DNA from: Chara braunii
Lineage: Eukaryota; Streptophyta; Charophyceae; Charales; Characeae
Length of the DNA stretch: 21,749 nt
Direction: 5' to 3'
NCBI GenBank assembly: GCA_003427395.1
Contig: BFEA01000299.1
Location: forward strand, 609,138 to 630,886
Every line of letters begins with the position of its first letter. Within the stretch, counting starts at the first letter, position 1. The notes under the pieces were generated by a model. That model worked only from the letters and a program-made list of their open reading frames with translations. It was not told where the DNA came from and did not search any database. This document shows, in pieces, positions 1 to 8,864 of this stretch. A program made the position numbers and the translations under genes.

Positions 1-420
1 ATCGCAACACACACAAGCATCTAGATCAGCCAAAACACAAGTTTGAGAGCATCTACACAAGAGGAAATTTCACCGAAGTATCCAGGAATGAATCGCAACA
101 CACACAAGCATCAACGACAGTCAAAAGATGAGATTGAAAGCAATCTATCATGAGGAAAGTTAACCGAAGTATCCCGGAATGCATCGCAACACACACAAGC
201 ATCTAGATCAGCCAAAACACAAGTCTGAGAGCATCTACACAAGAGTAAAGTTCACCGAAGTTCCCCGGAATGAATCGCAACACGTACAAGCATCAAGATC
301 AGCCAAAAGATGAGATTGGAAGCAATCTAGCGAGAGGAAAGTTCACCGAAGTATCCCGGAATGAATCGCAACACATACAAGCATCAAAATCAGCCAAAAT
401 CATAGTTTTTGAGAGATGGT
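1..420. repeat. 91-bp tandem repeat array with alternating A/B monomers
   Basis: Four complete units begin with ATCGCAACAC at 1, 92, 183 and 274, each exactly 91 bp, and a fifth partial unit begins at 365. Units end with an ACCGAAGT..CC.GGAATG block. Units 1 and 3 share a middle segment (TCTAGATCAGCCAAAACACA, then GAGAGCATCTACACAAGAG). Units 2 and 4 share a different one (AAAAGATGAGATTG, then AGCAATCTA). The array is therefore a 182-bp dimer (A-B) repeated, a small higher-order repeat. It touches the left window edge and probably continues outside. Short ORFs crossing it are by-products of the period. Confidence 0.93.
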
Positions 421-427
421 CTAAGCT

Positions 428-577
428 AGAGGAAGGAGAAGAAGATGAAGGAGGAGGGGGAGAAGAAGGAGAAGAAGGAGAAGAAGAAGAAGAAGAAGAA
501 GAAGGGGAGGAAGAAGAAGGAGAAGAAGAAGAAGAAGAAGAAGGAGAAGACGAATAAGAAGTACGAGAAGAAGAAGG
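428..577 (+). repeat. GAA/GGA purine microsatellite
   Basis: A degenerate GAA, GGA and GAAGGA repeat. Positions 447-550 are 104 consecutive purines on the plus strand. It directly follows the last 91-bp unit. A translated frame gives a Glu/Gly-only low-complexity peptide, which I do not regard as a gene. Confidence 0.95.
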
Positions 578-1543
578 CTTTCTCCTCTTTCACTCACCTC
601 TTGCTGGTCTCTAAGCAGTGAAGCCCCAGGCTTGGTTCTTGCTCCTGAAGTATGGCTCCCCTTCCCCCTAAGTTCTCTCCTCCTCCTCTCACAACTCTTC
701 TCAAGCTATGGCAGGATCCTATCTCTAAGGCTATGGAGTCCTTCCCTCTAGGAGGGCTAAGGGGAACCCTTCTAGCCTCTGCTTTTATCTCACAGCCTGA
801 GGGCTATGGCGGACCACTCTCCTCACTTCCTCCTAGCCTCTAGGCCTTCTTCCTCAATCCTATCACCATAGCCAGGCTTCAGGCTAGCTCCGGATCTCAT
901 CTCCTTGCTCTACTCCACTAGGATTCTCTCATGGACTCATTTTGGCAGCATGGGCTCCTCTCATGCTCAAATGAGAGTGGCGGCCTGCACCTCCAGCTTA
1001 TGTAGGCTGAAACTGGTGCACCGCCCAGCCTCTAGGCCTTCTCAAGTGCCTCTAGGTGGACCGAGGTACCCCCAAGGCCAAATTTCAGGTTTTGGCCTCC
1101 CTGGAGGTACCTGGGCCTCATCTTGGCCAGGTACATGCAGTCTGAGAGGCTGGTACCTTCTCGGACTACCCCTTGGCCTACCCCGGCCTCTTTTCACTTC
1201 AAAAAGAGCTGCCTTTCGGGGTACCCCTACCCCAAATGCAGTCTTTACTGAAAATTGAGAGCCTAAAGGCTCGTTTCTTGTCTTTTTCCTGGTCTAGGCC
1301 TCTTTTGGGTAGGCCGTTGCATTTTTCTAAGTGGCGGCACAATCTCAGCCTTGGATTTGGCTGAGATCCACGGCCCTCATCATTCCGAGCTACTCCCAAG
1401 CTCCCCTTGGTCCAAATTTGAGCTCCTAGCTTCAGTTTTTCAATTTTTTCTGGTGTATCTAATCCAATTCTTGGGCCAAATACTCAGTTTCGTTTTTTCC
1501 CTTCTTTATTTTTTCTCCATTTTGCTGCCACCTCATTCCGGAG
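578..1543. other. C/T-rich stretch without a recognisable gene
   Basis: The plus strand is pyrimidine-rich with recurrent CCTC, CTAGGCCT and GGTACC words. Open frames here are short, overlap on both strands, and encode Pro/Leu/Ser-rich peptides with no motif I recognise. I see no RNA gene or clear LTR end. Confidence 0.6.
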
Positions 1544-1580
1544 CTAGCCGTTTTGTGCCAGCCTACAAAAAAACGGCTAG
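1544..1580. repeat. inverted repeat, 11-bp arms
   Basis: CTAGCCGTTTT (1544-1554) is perfectly complementary to AAAACGGCTAG (1570-1580), with a 15-nt loop. It is the first of four strong hairpins in about 400 bp. A further 7+1+7 near-palindrome (TGAGATC-A-GATCTCA) sits at 1594-1608. Confidence 0.8.
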
Positions 1581-1681
1581 ATCTCTTCCACCATGAGATC
1601 AGATCTCAGATCGATGGCCCAAAAGAAAACCGGCCAACTCACATCAACACTTTTCCTTATTTTTGTTGCTTTAATTCAGAT

Positions 1682-1720
1682 ATTGCAGAGATAATGCCCC
1701 AAGGGCCATATCTCTGCAAT
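1682..1720. repeat. inverted repeat, 12-bp arms plus inner stem
   Basis: ATTGCAGAGATA (1682-1693) pairs perfectly with TATCTCTGCAAT (1709-1720). The 15-nt interior can itself fold: GCCC (1696-1699) with GGGC (1703-1706), separated from the outer stem by a 2x2 mismatch. The result is a 39-nt nearly closed hairpin. Confidence 0.85.
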
Positions 1721-1728
1721 CTGGACTG

Positions 1729-1749
1729 CCCTCCTAGGATCTAGGAGGG
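1729..1749. repeat. inverted repeat, 9-bp arms with 3-nt loop
   Basis: CCCTCCTAG (1729-1737), loop GAT, CTAGGAGGG (1741-1749). It starts 8 nt after the 1682-1720 hairpin, so the two could stack as neighbouring stem-loops. Confidence 0.8.
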
Positions 1750-1892
1750 ATGAGGTCATCATTGAGACCTGCCAGTCCCTACTGCTGCAGTCCCAACCTG
1801 CGGGCACATTTTCCTCCACCCATTCCTCCTCCTTTGTCTCATTCTCCCCCCTATTTCTCCCATTTTTCTCTCATTTCTGATGGAGCAAGTGT

Positions 1893-1925
1893 CCAACAGC
1901 TATTTTTCCTCTTTCTAGCTGTTGG
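1893..1925. repeat. inverted repeat, 10-bp arms
   Basis: CCAACAGCTA (1893-1902) pairs with TAGCTGTTGG (1916-1925) around a 13-nt pyrimidine-rich loop. Outside it, GATGG and CCATC can pair after a gap. Confidence 0.75.
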
Positions 1926-2669
1926 GCCCCATCCAAGCTCTGATTTTGCAGCCGACATGTGGCCGTTGTACCTCGGACTGCAGTAGCGGCACCCCCATGG
2001 TCCTAGGGGGCTCCGTTTTGGTTGCCGCCGCTTCCAGTTCGAGGCCCCCTCGCTCCGATTTTCTCCGGCCAACCATTTCCTCATGTGGGCCTTCGGAACT
2101 TTGTTTTTCTTGGCCTGGCTGGTCCGGAATAACCCCGGACTGTTGGCCGGGCCCCCTCACTGCCGCTACTCCCTCTTTTCTTTCCCCTTGACACCCCCCC
2201 CCGCCGGCGCTTGTCGTGGCAGTACTTAGTATTTTCGTCTGGGGCCCCCGGCCCGGACGGCGCCGCCCATCAGATATTATTTTACTTCTTATTGTTGTTA
2301 TACTTAGTCCAGGTTCCCCTTGCGTCCTCCCAGGTACCCCCCCGTCTTTCCTGTGTCACGCCTGCCGCTTCTATTCCGTCGACAACTTCCTGTCGACGCC
2401 CGACTTCTCCCCACCCTCTTATTACCTTAGTCCATACTGTTTTTCCGGCGTCATCCCGGGTGACGATCCGTTTTTCGTCGGGACATCATGCGTCCCCGTC
2501 GTTCAGTTGCCAGTTATTCTGCCGACGGCTCCCGACGCTTGGTCTCGTTGGTGGCTTCCGACACTTTGCCCCACCGGCACCTGTCCCGCTGGCGGTTCCG
2601 CTGGTACCGCAATTTTGCCTAATCCTTCACGGTCCCCGTCACTAGTCTCGTGTCGGCACCATACTTCTG
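1926..2669. other. GC/CT-rich stretch, no gene recognised
   Basis: GC-rich plus-strand pyrimidine sequence with many short GTCCCG, CCGACAC and CGTC words that prefigure the 51-bp repeat to its right. A CGTCGAC/GTCGACG inverted repeat lies at 2377-2398. The 235-codon plus-strand open frame (2216-2923) is Pro/Ser/His/Arg-rich, has no recognisable domain and crosses the minisatellite. I treat it as a composition artefact. Confidence 0.55.
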
Positions 2670-2822
2670 CCTGGTCCCACGTGGTCCCTGACACTTTGTC
2701 CCGCCGGCACCGCGTCTCCTCCTTGGTCTCACGCAGTTCCCGCCACTTTGTCCCGCCGGTACCGCATCGTCCCTTGGTCCCGTGTGGTCCCCGACACCTT
2801 GTCCCGCCGGCACCACACCTTC
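2670..2822. repeat. 51-bp minisatellite, three units
   Basis: Units start at about 2670, 2721 and 2772 and follow CYTGGTCYC...GTYCCYGMCACYTTGTCCCGCCGGYACC. The 51-bp period is a multiple of three, so every frame stays open through it. Partial, out-of-phase relatives lie at 2539-2600. Confidence 0.85.
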
Positions 2823-3416
2823 TTTTTGGTGTTCCTGATGTCTTTCCGCCTCACTGCGGTCTCCTTCCCTTGTTCCCTTCGCGTCTGCACACCGTTCTTC
2901 CCCGGACGCGTGTCCTAGCTTAACTTGCGGCCCCCTCGGCCCTCTTGCCGCTGCGTCCTAGTGGCTCATCTAGTTTGGCCACCTTTTTCCCGCGTCGGCG
3001 CCTTACGTCCTGCTTCTTTTCTCTCTTTGTCGTGCCCCTCCTATGCTACTATTATCTTCCCGACGGTCCTCCTCAGTTTTCGGGGGAAGGATTGCCTCCG
3101 CTATTTTCTTGCGGTCCTTTGCCGCTCCCTGTTCCGGCAATTCCTTCTTGGTTGGAGGGTCTCGGCGACTTCGGGTGGGCTCTAGCTCCTTAGTGTCGTC
3201 GCTCACGCCTTCGATTCCTCCAGCATTCCTGCCTCTGGTTTCCTCTGCCGTGCACAAATTGGTCATATACAGTCTCTCGAGTGACGGGAAGCTATTCGGG
3301 ACTCACCAGTCCCGACACCGGCCTCGTCCCACATTGAACTTTAAATAAAACATAAAGAATAAAAATAAAACTAACAATATTGATAACACTTTAGACATAA
3401 GATTTTAAAAACACAG
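2823..3416. other. no gene seen; GC-rich then AT-rich
   Basis: Pyrimidine-rich sequence continues to about 3335. It then changes abruptly to an A-rich block (3340-3416) with several AATAAA-like words. Overlapping open frames on both strands have no motif support. Confidence 0.55.
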
Positions 3417-3437
3417 ATAGGGGAGGAGAACTGTTGG
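3417..3437 (+). other. possible polypurine tract followed by LTR-like TGTTGG
   Basis: ATAGGGGAGGAGAAC (3417-3431) is purine-rich and is followed directly by TGTTGG (3432-3437), the arrangement seen at the 3' end of plus-strand LTR retrotransposons. I did not find a matching CCAACA terminus or second copy, so the call is weak. Confidence 0.3.
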
Positions 3438-5571
3438 TGCTTGGCCCTTGGTCCTACCTCTCGGGCCCGCGGTAGGATCCGCCCCCAGCAAAACCAAGGG
3501 GGATAGCCCCACGGGACCCTCAACCCCTCGATTTAACTCCCAAGCGCTCCTCCACTGCTCCGCCGCTGCTCCGCTGCTGGCCTCGATCCCGAGATCCGCC
3601 TGGTGAAAGTTCAGTGACGTAACCTATAGGGCTAAGCCCAAGCCTGACACTTCTGCACGCTAACTTTGATATGAGGTGTAATTTCAGCTGGACCGGGCCT
3701 GCAGCAGTGCACCATAGGCCATCGGTTGGCTTATTGCCTGCGCCCCAGCCGTTTTCCCCGCTTACAGCCTGCGTCCAAGACCCAGTAGTGCCGCCCTTGG
3801 CTGTCTTGAGGGCAAGGCCCTGCTTGGCCTACCCCACGCGTCTGCTTCATCATGGCATGGTTGCGGTCGAGCCTCCCATAGCCTGCCGCGAACGCCCTTT
3901 TACCGGCCCCCTGCCGAAGAGACCCTAACCTTTGCTCTAGTCTGTGCCGTTCCTAGTGGCGGCTCCTAATATTGACGAGGCATGGTCAACCTAGTGTTAG
4001 CGAATATTTCACACGGCGCCGCTCTGAACGTCGGCCTCTAGTAAGTCAGACAACATCCTCCTCTAGTCACATCCTTATCTGGTCAACACGCCGCCGCCTA
4101 ACTTCGCCCGTGCGTGCGAGGCTACGACCGCCTTAGAAAATTTAGCCTGACACTTACTTGTTCTATCGGCGTCTCATAGCCTTCCTTGATCAATCGCTTG
4201 GTCCGGCTAACGCGCGCCCGCAAAGTGCACGCTCACGCACTCTGTAGTCAACACAAATGGGACGCGCCCCTAGATATCGTCAGGGGCGTTCTTCCTGTAA
4301 GCTGTAAATATGTGCCCAAATACCCTTGTAAGGGTGTTCGGGCCGACAATTTTCTGGACCTTATTAAGCGACGTCCCCGTCGCGTCGGACAATCAAAGCT
4401 ATAAACACAACCACATTTGCTGACAAGGAAGTAACCATTCCGATTCACCGTCTTGACTCCGTTCGAGTATTTTTATCAACCTGCTCCCGTCACGGCGTTC
4501 CTCTGCTAGGGTTTCAACCTGGGTCTCCCACGTCCTGGCCTCGGAGTTAGGGGATACTTTGCTCCGTACTACAGCGTACTACCCGCTCCCAGGTAGTAGG
4601 TTGATGGTCCTCTCCCTTTGTCGTAGACATCTGCCGGTTCACCATTGGGTGTCCTGTTTAGTCATCGTCCCGCGTACGGGGTTATAATTTAGGACGCGGG
4701 CCCTAACCGAGACCTCTCAAAATACGGGGCACCTTTAGTCCCCAAATGGTAATACTTATCTCACATAGTTAATCATAATGAACGCCCATCCTGGAGTCTA
4801 ACACAGGTGGCTTCAGGTCTCCATCTTGGCCCACCATGGAACGACCGATCACGCCGACTCCACAGCCCATCGCGTTGTTATATAGCGATGGTGCCCTCGT
4901 TGGTTACGCAACGATAAACAATTCTTCCTATCTTGGTACCCCGAAGGGTCCCGACTCTTGACTTAATCAACCCCAATGACTTTCCCTCTAGCTAAACCTC
5001 TCCGGGCGGCCGACCCTTCAAGACTTAACCTTTGGTAAGCCATGGTCCCGCTGCCAGGTTGTGCCGGTCAGCGGCCCTCGCTGGGAGTTAGGTTCTACAG
5101 TTCCAGCGATGCGAAGTATAACCCCTTAGCTTGGCCTCACAAAATATGTCCCTTCGACTGACCTCATTGTGGTCTGGCACTTTCTTCCAAAACTTTCCGA
5201 ACAACCAAAGGATCACATACCAACTGTCCACGGGACTACGTGGAGGGATAGTGCCTTTCTCAATAATTCCAACCAATTCCTCAGTAATTCCACAGGGTCG
5301 TGCCTCCCTTACTTCGATCAAGAGTAGGTGAGGTCACACGTCTTTTAGGGACATCTCTCAAAATATTTTCCAAGGTTCCATCATAATTGCCAGAAATTCT
5401 CATCCATTATTCTCACAAAATATTTGGCCTTTCCTCGTCAGACTTTACATACATACACAAATTTATCATCACTATAGCATCTCTTTTGAGTGCTCTCACA
5501 AATTTCATTCTTTTAAGAAAGTCCAATCGGCCATTGGGCTTTCCTCTCTCTTTTCCGAGTCACACAGAAGA
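3438..5571. other. long stretch without a recognisable gene
   Basis: Moderately GC-rich, largely unique sequence. No open frame carries a recognisable domain, and I see no rRNA or tRNA. It may be LTR or UTR of an old retroelement starting near 3432. Scattered 6-7 bp inverted repeats (3452-3477, 4265-4288, 4322-4335, 4577-4598) are close to what chance predicts. Confidence 0.5.
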
Positions 5572-5587
5572 CACAACTTCGGTTGTG
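5572..5587. repeat. hairpin with TTCG loop
   Basis: CACAAC (5572-5577), TTCG (5578-5581), GTTGTG (5582-5587). As RNA it would form a six-pair stem closed by C(UUCG)G, a very stable tetraloop. No function can be assigned. Confidence 0.6.
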
Positions 5588-6323
5588 ACCTTTCCGTTCA
5601 TCATCATTCCATCTAGACAAAACACATCATGTCATCTCTTTCTCAAAAATATGAGAGCACTTTCTCCTATTGTACTTTGGGCTCCACTTGTCATTGGGAC
5701 AGGGATGCGCAAGCACAGCGGAAGAAAGCGCAGATCAGTTCACTTTACAACATTCACTCCATCACACCATCATCCATATGGGCAAGTCCACAACTGAGAG
5801 TGAGTGTGACACACTGTACACAACAAAAAGACAAGGTTTGATACTCATATATGCACACAGGATATGGAGCCCTGCAATAAGCAAAGGCTTCTGTCCTTAT
5901 CGGGATCAAAGTAGTGTACAAAGAGTTCAAGTATCCAATACAAGATCACAGTATCCAACAAAGAATCAGGGTATCCAAGTGTCAAGGTATAAAAAATCGT
6001 CAGTCACTCCACACTTACGAGCGTCACTCTGGTCTAGATGGTAAGAGAACCATAACCTTACACAGCGGTATTATAAGAACACTCCACACCACACTTGCAA
6101 ACAACGAGAGAAATAGTCGGACTTATACACAGTGTCATCTTATGTACAGAAAAAAACCTATGACGCGAAAGTAGACATCTCACTACTGGCTCAACTTGCT
6201 GATGTACATGGGTCTGATCCAATCCTCCATGTGTCCTCCTATATACAAACAACCATTAGTTCGAGTGTCAGAGATGTCTCGCGTATACTAGACTTAGTCT
6301 TTTTTGGACCTTATTAGAAAATC
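5588..6323. other. no gene seen between the hairpin and the downstream Gag-like ORF
   Basis: Low-GC sequence rich in CACA and ATCA words. Short open frames on both strands overlap and lack motifs. If the minus-strand element continues past its Gag-like ORF, this is its 3' untranslated region. A T-run at 6299-6305 (A-run on the minus strand) is the nearest polypurine-like tract. Confidence 0.5.
5931..5990. repeat. 20-bp tandem repeat, three units
   Basis: GTATCCAA begins units at 5931, 5951 and 5971, each 20 bp. Units 1 and 2 share GTATCCAA..A.A.ATCA; unit 3 is diverged after GTATCCAA. Confidence 0.75.
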
Positions 6324-8600
6324 CTACTCCTGATCACTCATGTCCTCCAGCAACTGCCTATACAACTGTGCCCTCACCCCATTACGAGTTTTAGGAACGA
6401 GGACTCCATTCCTATCTCTCCACACTCCAGACGACTCTTTGATAACCGACCCATTTGCCTCGTCCTTGAGGCTCTTGGGGCAGTCATCAGATCGATGCTT
6501 GCCCTTATTGCAGTAGAAGCATTTGCCAATCTTCTTCTGGGGCGTTTTGTCTCCTTCCTACAAAGGTATTGATGACGGGACCGTTGAGATCTTACTCGTG
6601 ACCTCTTGTTGTGGGACCTCTGGGGAAGTGGGGCATGTTGCTCTGTCCTCTGCTTGCATCACCTGCTCGCCGACACGTCCCTCTGGCCCCGAACCAGTGG
6701 CCCAAGATCCCAATGTGTCCCGCAAACCTGCCACCAGAGGCATATCCTGAGGTACAGCCGAGTCCTGACGTTCCTTCAAATCCACTCTCGGCTCAGTCTC
6801 AACCATGGTCTGGCCCACGCTCTCATGACCTTCTTGTTGCCCCACGACCTCTCCCTGAGTCGTAGGTGGATCCTCTTCAGCTCCCACGACCTCTGCTGGT
6901 GGCCTCTCTTCTGGCATCGCCGGCTCCTGTCCAAGTGTTAGGCCAGTCGGCATCCTCCACTCAAATCCTCCTACCTCTGAGCTTCTCACAGCTAGTTCTC
7001 CTCGCGGCTCCAACATCTCTTTATCTATCAGGGGAATCTCCTCGCCCTCCTGCTGGTCCGCCTTTTTTTCTTCCTTCTGGCATATGAAGGCTTCTTCTGC
7101 AGGTTGTTCCCTGACCTCAAATCCTTGGACCTCCGTCCAATCCACCACTGCAGTTGGGGTCTGCCGTGCATACTTGGTCTCGAGGTCTTGTATCCTCCTC
7201 TCCCATTCTGCTTCCTTCGCCTTGAAGGAAACTTGTTGCGCCCGTAAGTAGACCCTTAGGACGTCATTGACCTTATTGAGGGTCTGGTTGACTTGCCTAA
7301 CGACCTCATTTTCTGCCCAAACCTTCTCCATATCTGCTTTAACTGCCTCCACCTCTTTGCTCTGTCTTCCCAATTCCTTCTTCAAGTTTTCAATCTCTCT
7401 TTCCCATTCCACCCTCTGGCCATATACCTTTTGAGCCACCTTCGTCAATCTCTCTCCGACCTTCTGATCCGAAGCTCTGGCTGCCGCGAAGCCTTCCTTC
7501 ATCATGCCCCTCAGGTTGAGTAGGTCTGTAGAGACTAACTTGACCCCCATCTCCTGGTGATGCCCTCCAGACCTCCCTGCAACATCCATCAATTTGTCAA
7601 GGCTGACCCAGACCTCTGAAAATAGGGGAAGGTCCTCCTCCTGAGTGCAAGTACCTTTACCACTTTTGTCCTCCACCACCTCAGGCTCTTTTCCCTGTTG
7701 CATCCTCTCATGCAACTCTGCAAGGTTCTTCATCCTGAGCTGAACCCTGATTTCCTGCTCTCTCGCCGCTCTCTCTTTCCTGTCCAGTTCCTTCTCCTGG
7801 GCAGTCGGCTCCTCCTTTTGCTCCTGCACATGTGGCTTACGAGGCACGTCTGGCTCTATGTCTGGCATAGGACAATCCACCTCCCTTTGAGCAGGCTTTG
7901 GAGGCACCCCAGGACCACCTGACCCTCCTGCTCTCTCATGCTTATGGGATCTGTGCTCCTTCCTCCTGTCCTCCCTCTGAGTCCCCGAAGATATGCCCTG
8001 CTCAAAAGTCCCTCTTTCAGCCGCCTCTGGTTCCCTCCTTCTCTTTTCCAGACTCCCTCTTCCACTTGCCTGGCGCCCCGGAGTATAGTAGTTCCACAAC
8101 AACTTTTTGCAATGTCCCCAATTCATGGCTGGTGCCACGATAGATCTGACAAACGACCTGATATGTCGTCTCACGTACAGAAGGAAGCTCCCCATCCTCT
8201 GCTCTCCTGAAATATCCAGCTCATCCGCATATCGGTCGTAGGCCCATAGGAATTCCCCCAAATTATTGGAGTCAAACCGAATGGGTTGTCCATCTCTCCC
8301 CACTGGCGACGGGTGCAAACCCTCCATCTTTCTCTCAAAATCCTGCCAAGTTAGGGATTCCTTGACAAGGTTGGCAATGGGGTCTATCCACTCGCCTGTG
8401 CCTCGCACCTCTCTCATCATCCTGGTGCCATCCCATCCAAACTCCCGTGCATGCCTCTAGAACTCAATCAGGAACAACTCAATGTTCCCTCCCTGGAAAA
8501 CCGGAGGCCTGTCCTCTCTCCTGGTGCCCATCTGCGTTCTCTATCTGGTCGCCCCCAGAGGGGTTTCCACTGGCTCTGCTCCTCCCCTCCCTCTTGGCAT
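6324..8600 (-). pseudogene. second Gag-like ORF downstream of integrase (CA-like duplication, coiled coil, CCHC)
   Basis: A single minus-strand frame of 758 codons runs from ATG (8600) to TAG (6326-6324), interrupted by in-frame TAG at 8543-8541 (codon 20), 8459-8457 (codon 48) and 6560-6558 (codon 681). Two segments, about residues 33-97 and 107-172, share a pattern: aromatic/hydrophobic-F, N, FL, an aromatic, then R[HY]A, and later a W. Both resemble retrotransposon Gag capsid helices. A basic, Pro/Glu-rich linker follows, then a heptad-like coiled coil at about residues 380-480, an acidic Pro/Glu/Val region, and after the third TAG a CCHC zinc knuckle. It sits 264 nt downstream of the integrase stop, where env-like genes lie in other elements, but shows no signal peptide or membrane segment. 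I infer a nucleic-acid-binding structural protein. The ATG is chosen because it opens the frame and is followed by basic residues. Confidence 0.75.
6480..6521 (-). other. CCHC zinc knuckle of the downstream Gag-like ORF
   Basis: The minus strand reads CFYCNKGKHRSDDC, a perfect C-X2-C-X4-H-X4-C knuckle, in the same frame as the 620 codons before the TAG at 6558-6560. The knuckle is typical of retroviral and retrotransposon nucleocapsids that bind RNA. Its preservation beyond the stop shows that the stop interrupts a once-continuous protein. Confidence 0.93.
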
Positions 8601-8864
8601 GGCTGCCCCAAGTGATGTCAGGCCTGCACAACAAGGAGGAGACAAACAAGGGTACCCAGAGGGTAAGCAGGTTGGATAGACACAACAGGAAACAGACATA
8701 GCCCTCCTACAACTATCCCCGCTATCGGCCTATCTACATATGCATACATACATACACGAGTCTAACCAAGAAGTCACAACCTGTCACACTATTCTACTGA
8801 GAACAATAGCCTATACATTCTATTTACATTAATGTCTCTATATAACGTGCTCAGAAAAGTGACT
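8601..8864 (-). other. spacer between integrase and the Gag-like ORF
   Basis: On the minus strand this lies between the integrase stop (8867-8865) and the ATG at 8600. It contains several stops and no primer-binding site or LTR terminus that I recognise. How the downstream ORF would be translated is unclear. Confidence 0.5.

Noticed and set aside
270-557. Glu/Gly-rich 95-residue open frame
   Set aside because: Direct translation of the 91-bp array end and the purine microsatellite.
2065-2150. CCGGCCAAC / GTTGGCCGG inverted repeat with inner GTCCGG/CCGGAC
   Set aside because: With a loop of 68 nt, 9-bp arms are expected several times by chance in a window this size.
1982-2170. AGTAGCGGCA / TGCCGCTACT distant inverted repeat
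   Set aside because: 10-bp arms 169 nt apart are also expected by chance a few times.
2216-2923. 235-codon plus-strand open frame
   Set aside because: It crosses a 51-bp repeat whose period preserves frame, is Pro/Ser/Arg-rich and has no motif or plausible start context.
3452-4598. Several 6-7 bp-arm hairpins (3452-3477, 4265-4288, 4322-4335, 4577-4598)
   Set aside because: About this number of 7-bp arms with short loops is expected randomly; no shared loop or spacing.
6558-6560. Programmed TAG read-through between coiled coil and zinc knuckle
   Set aside because: Two further TAG codons in the same frame and stops throughout pol make decay more likely; kept only as an alternative in the findings.
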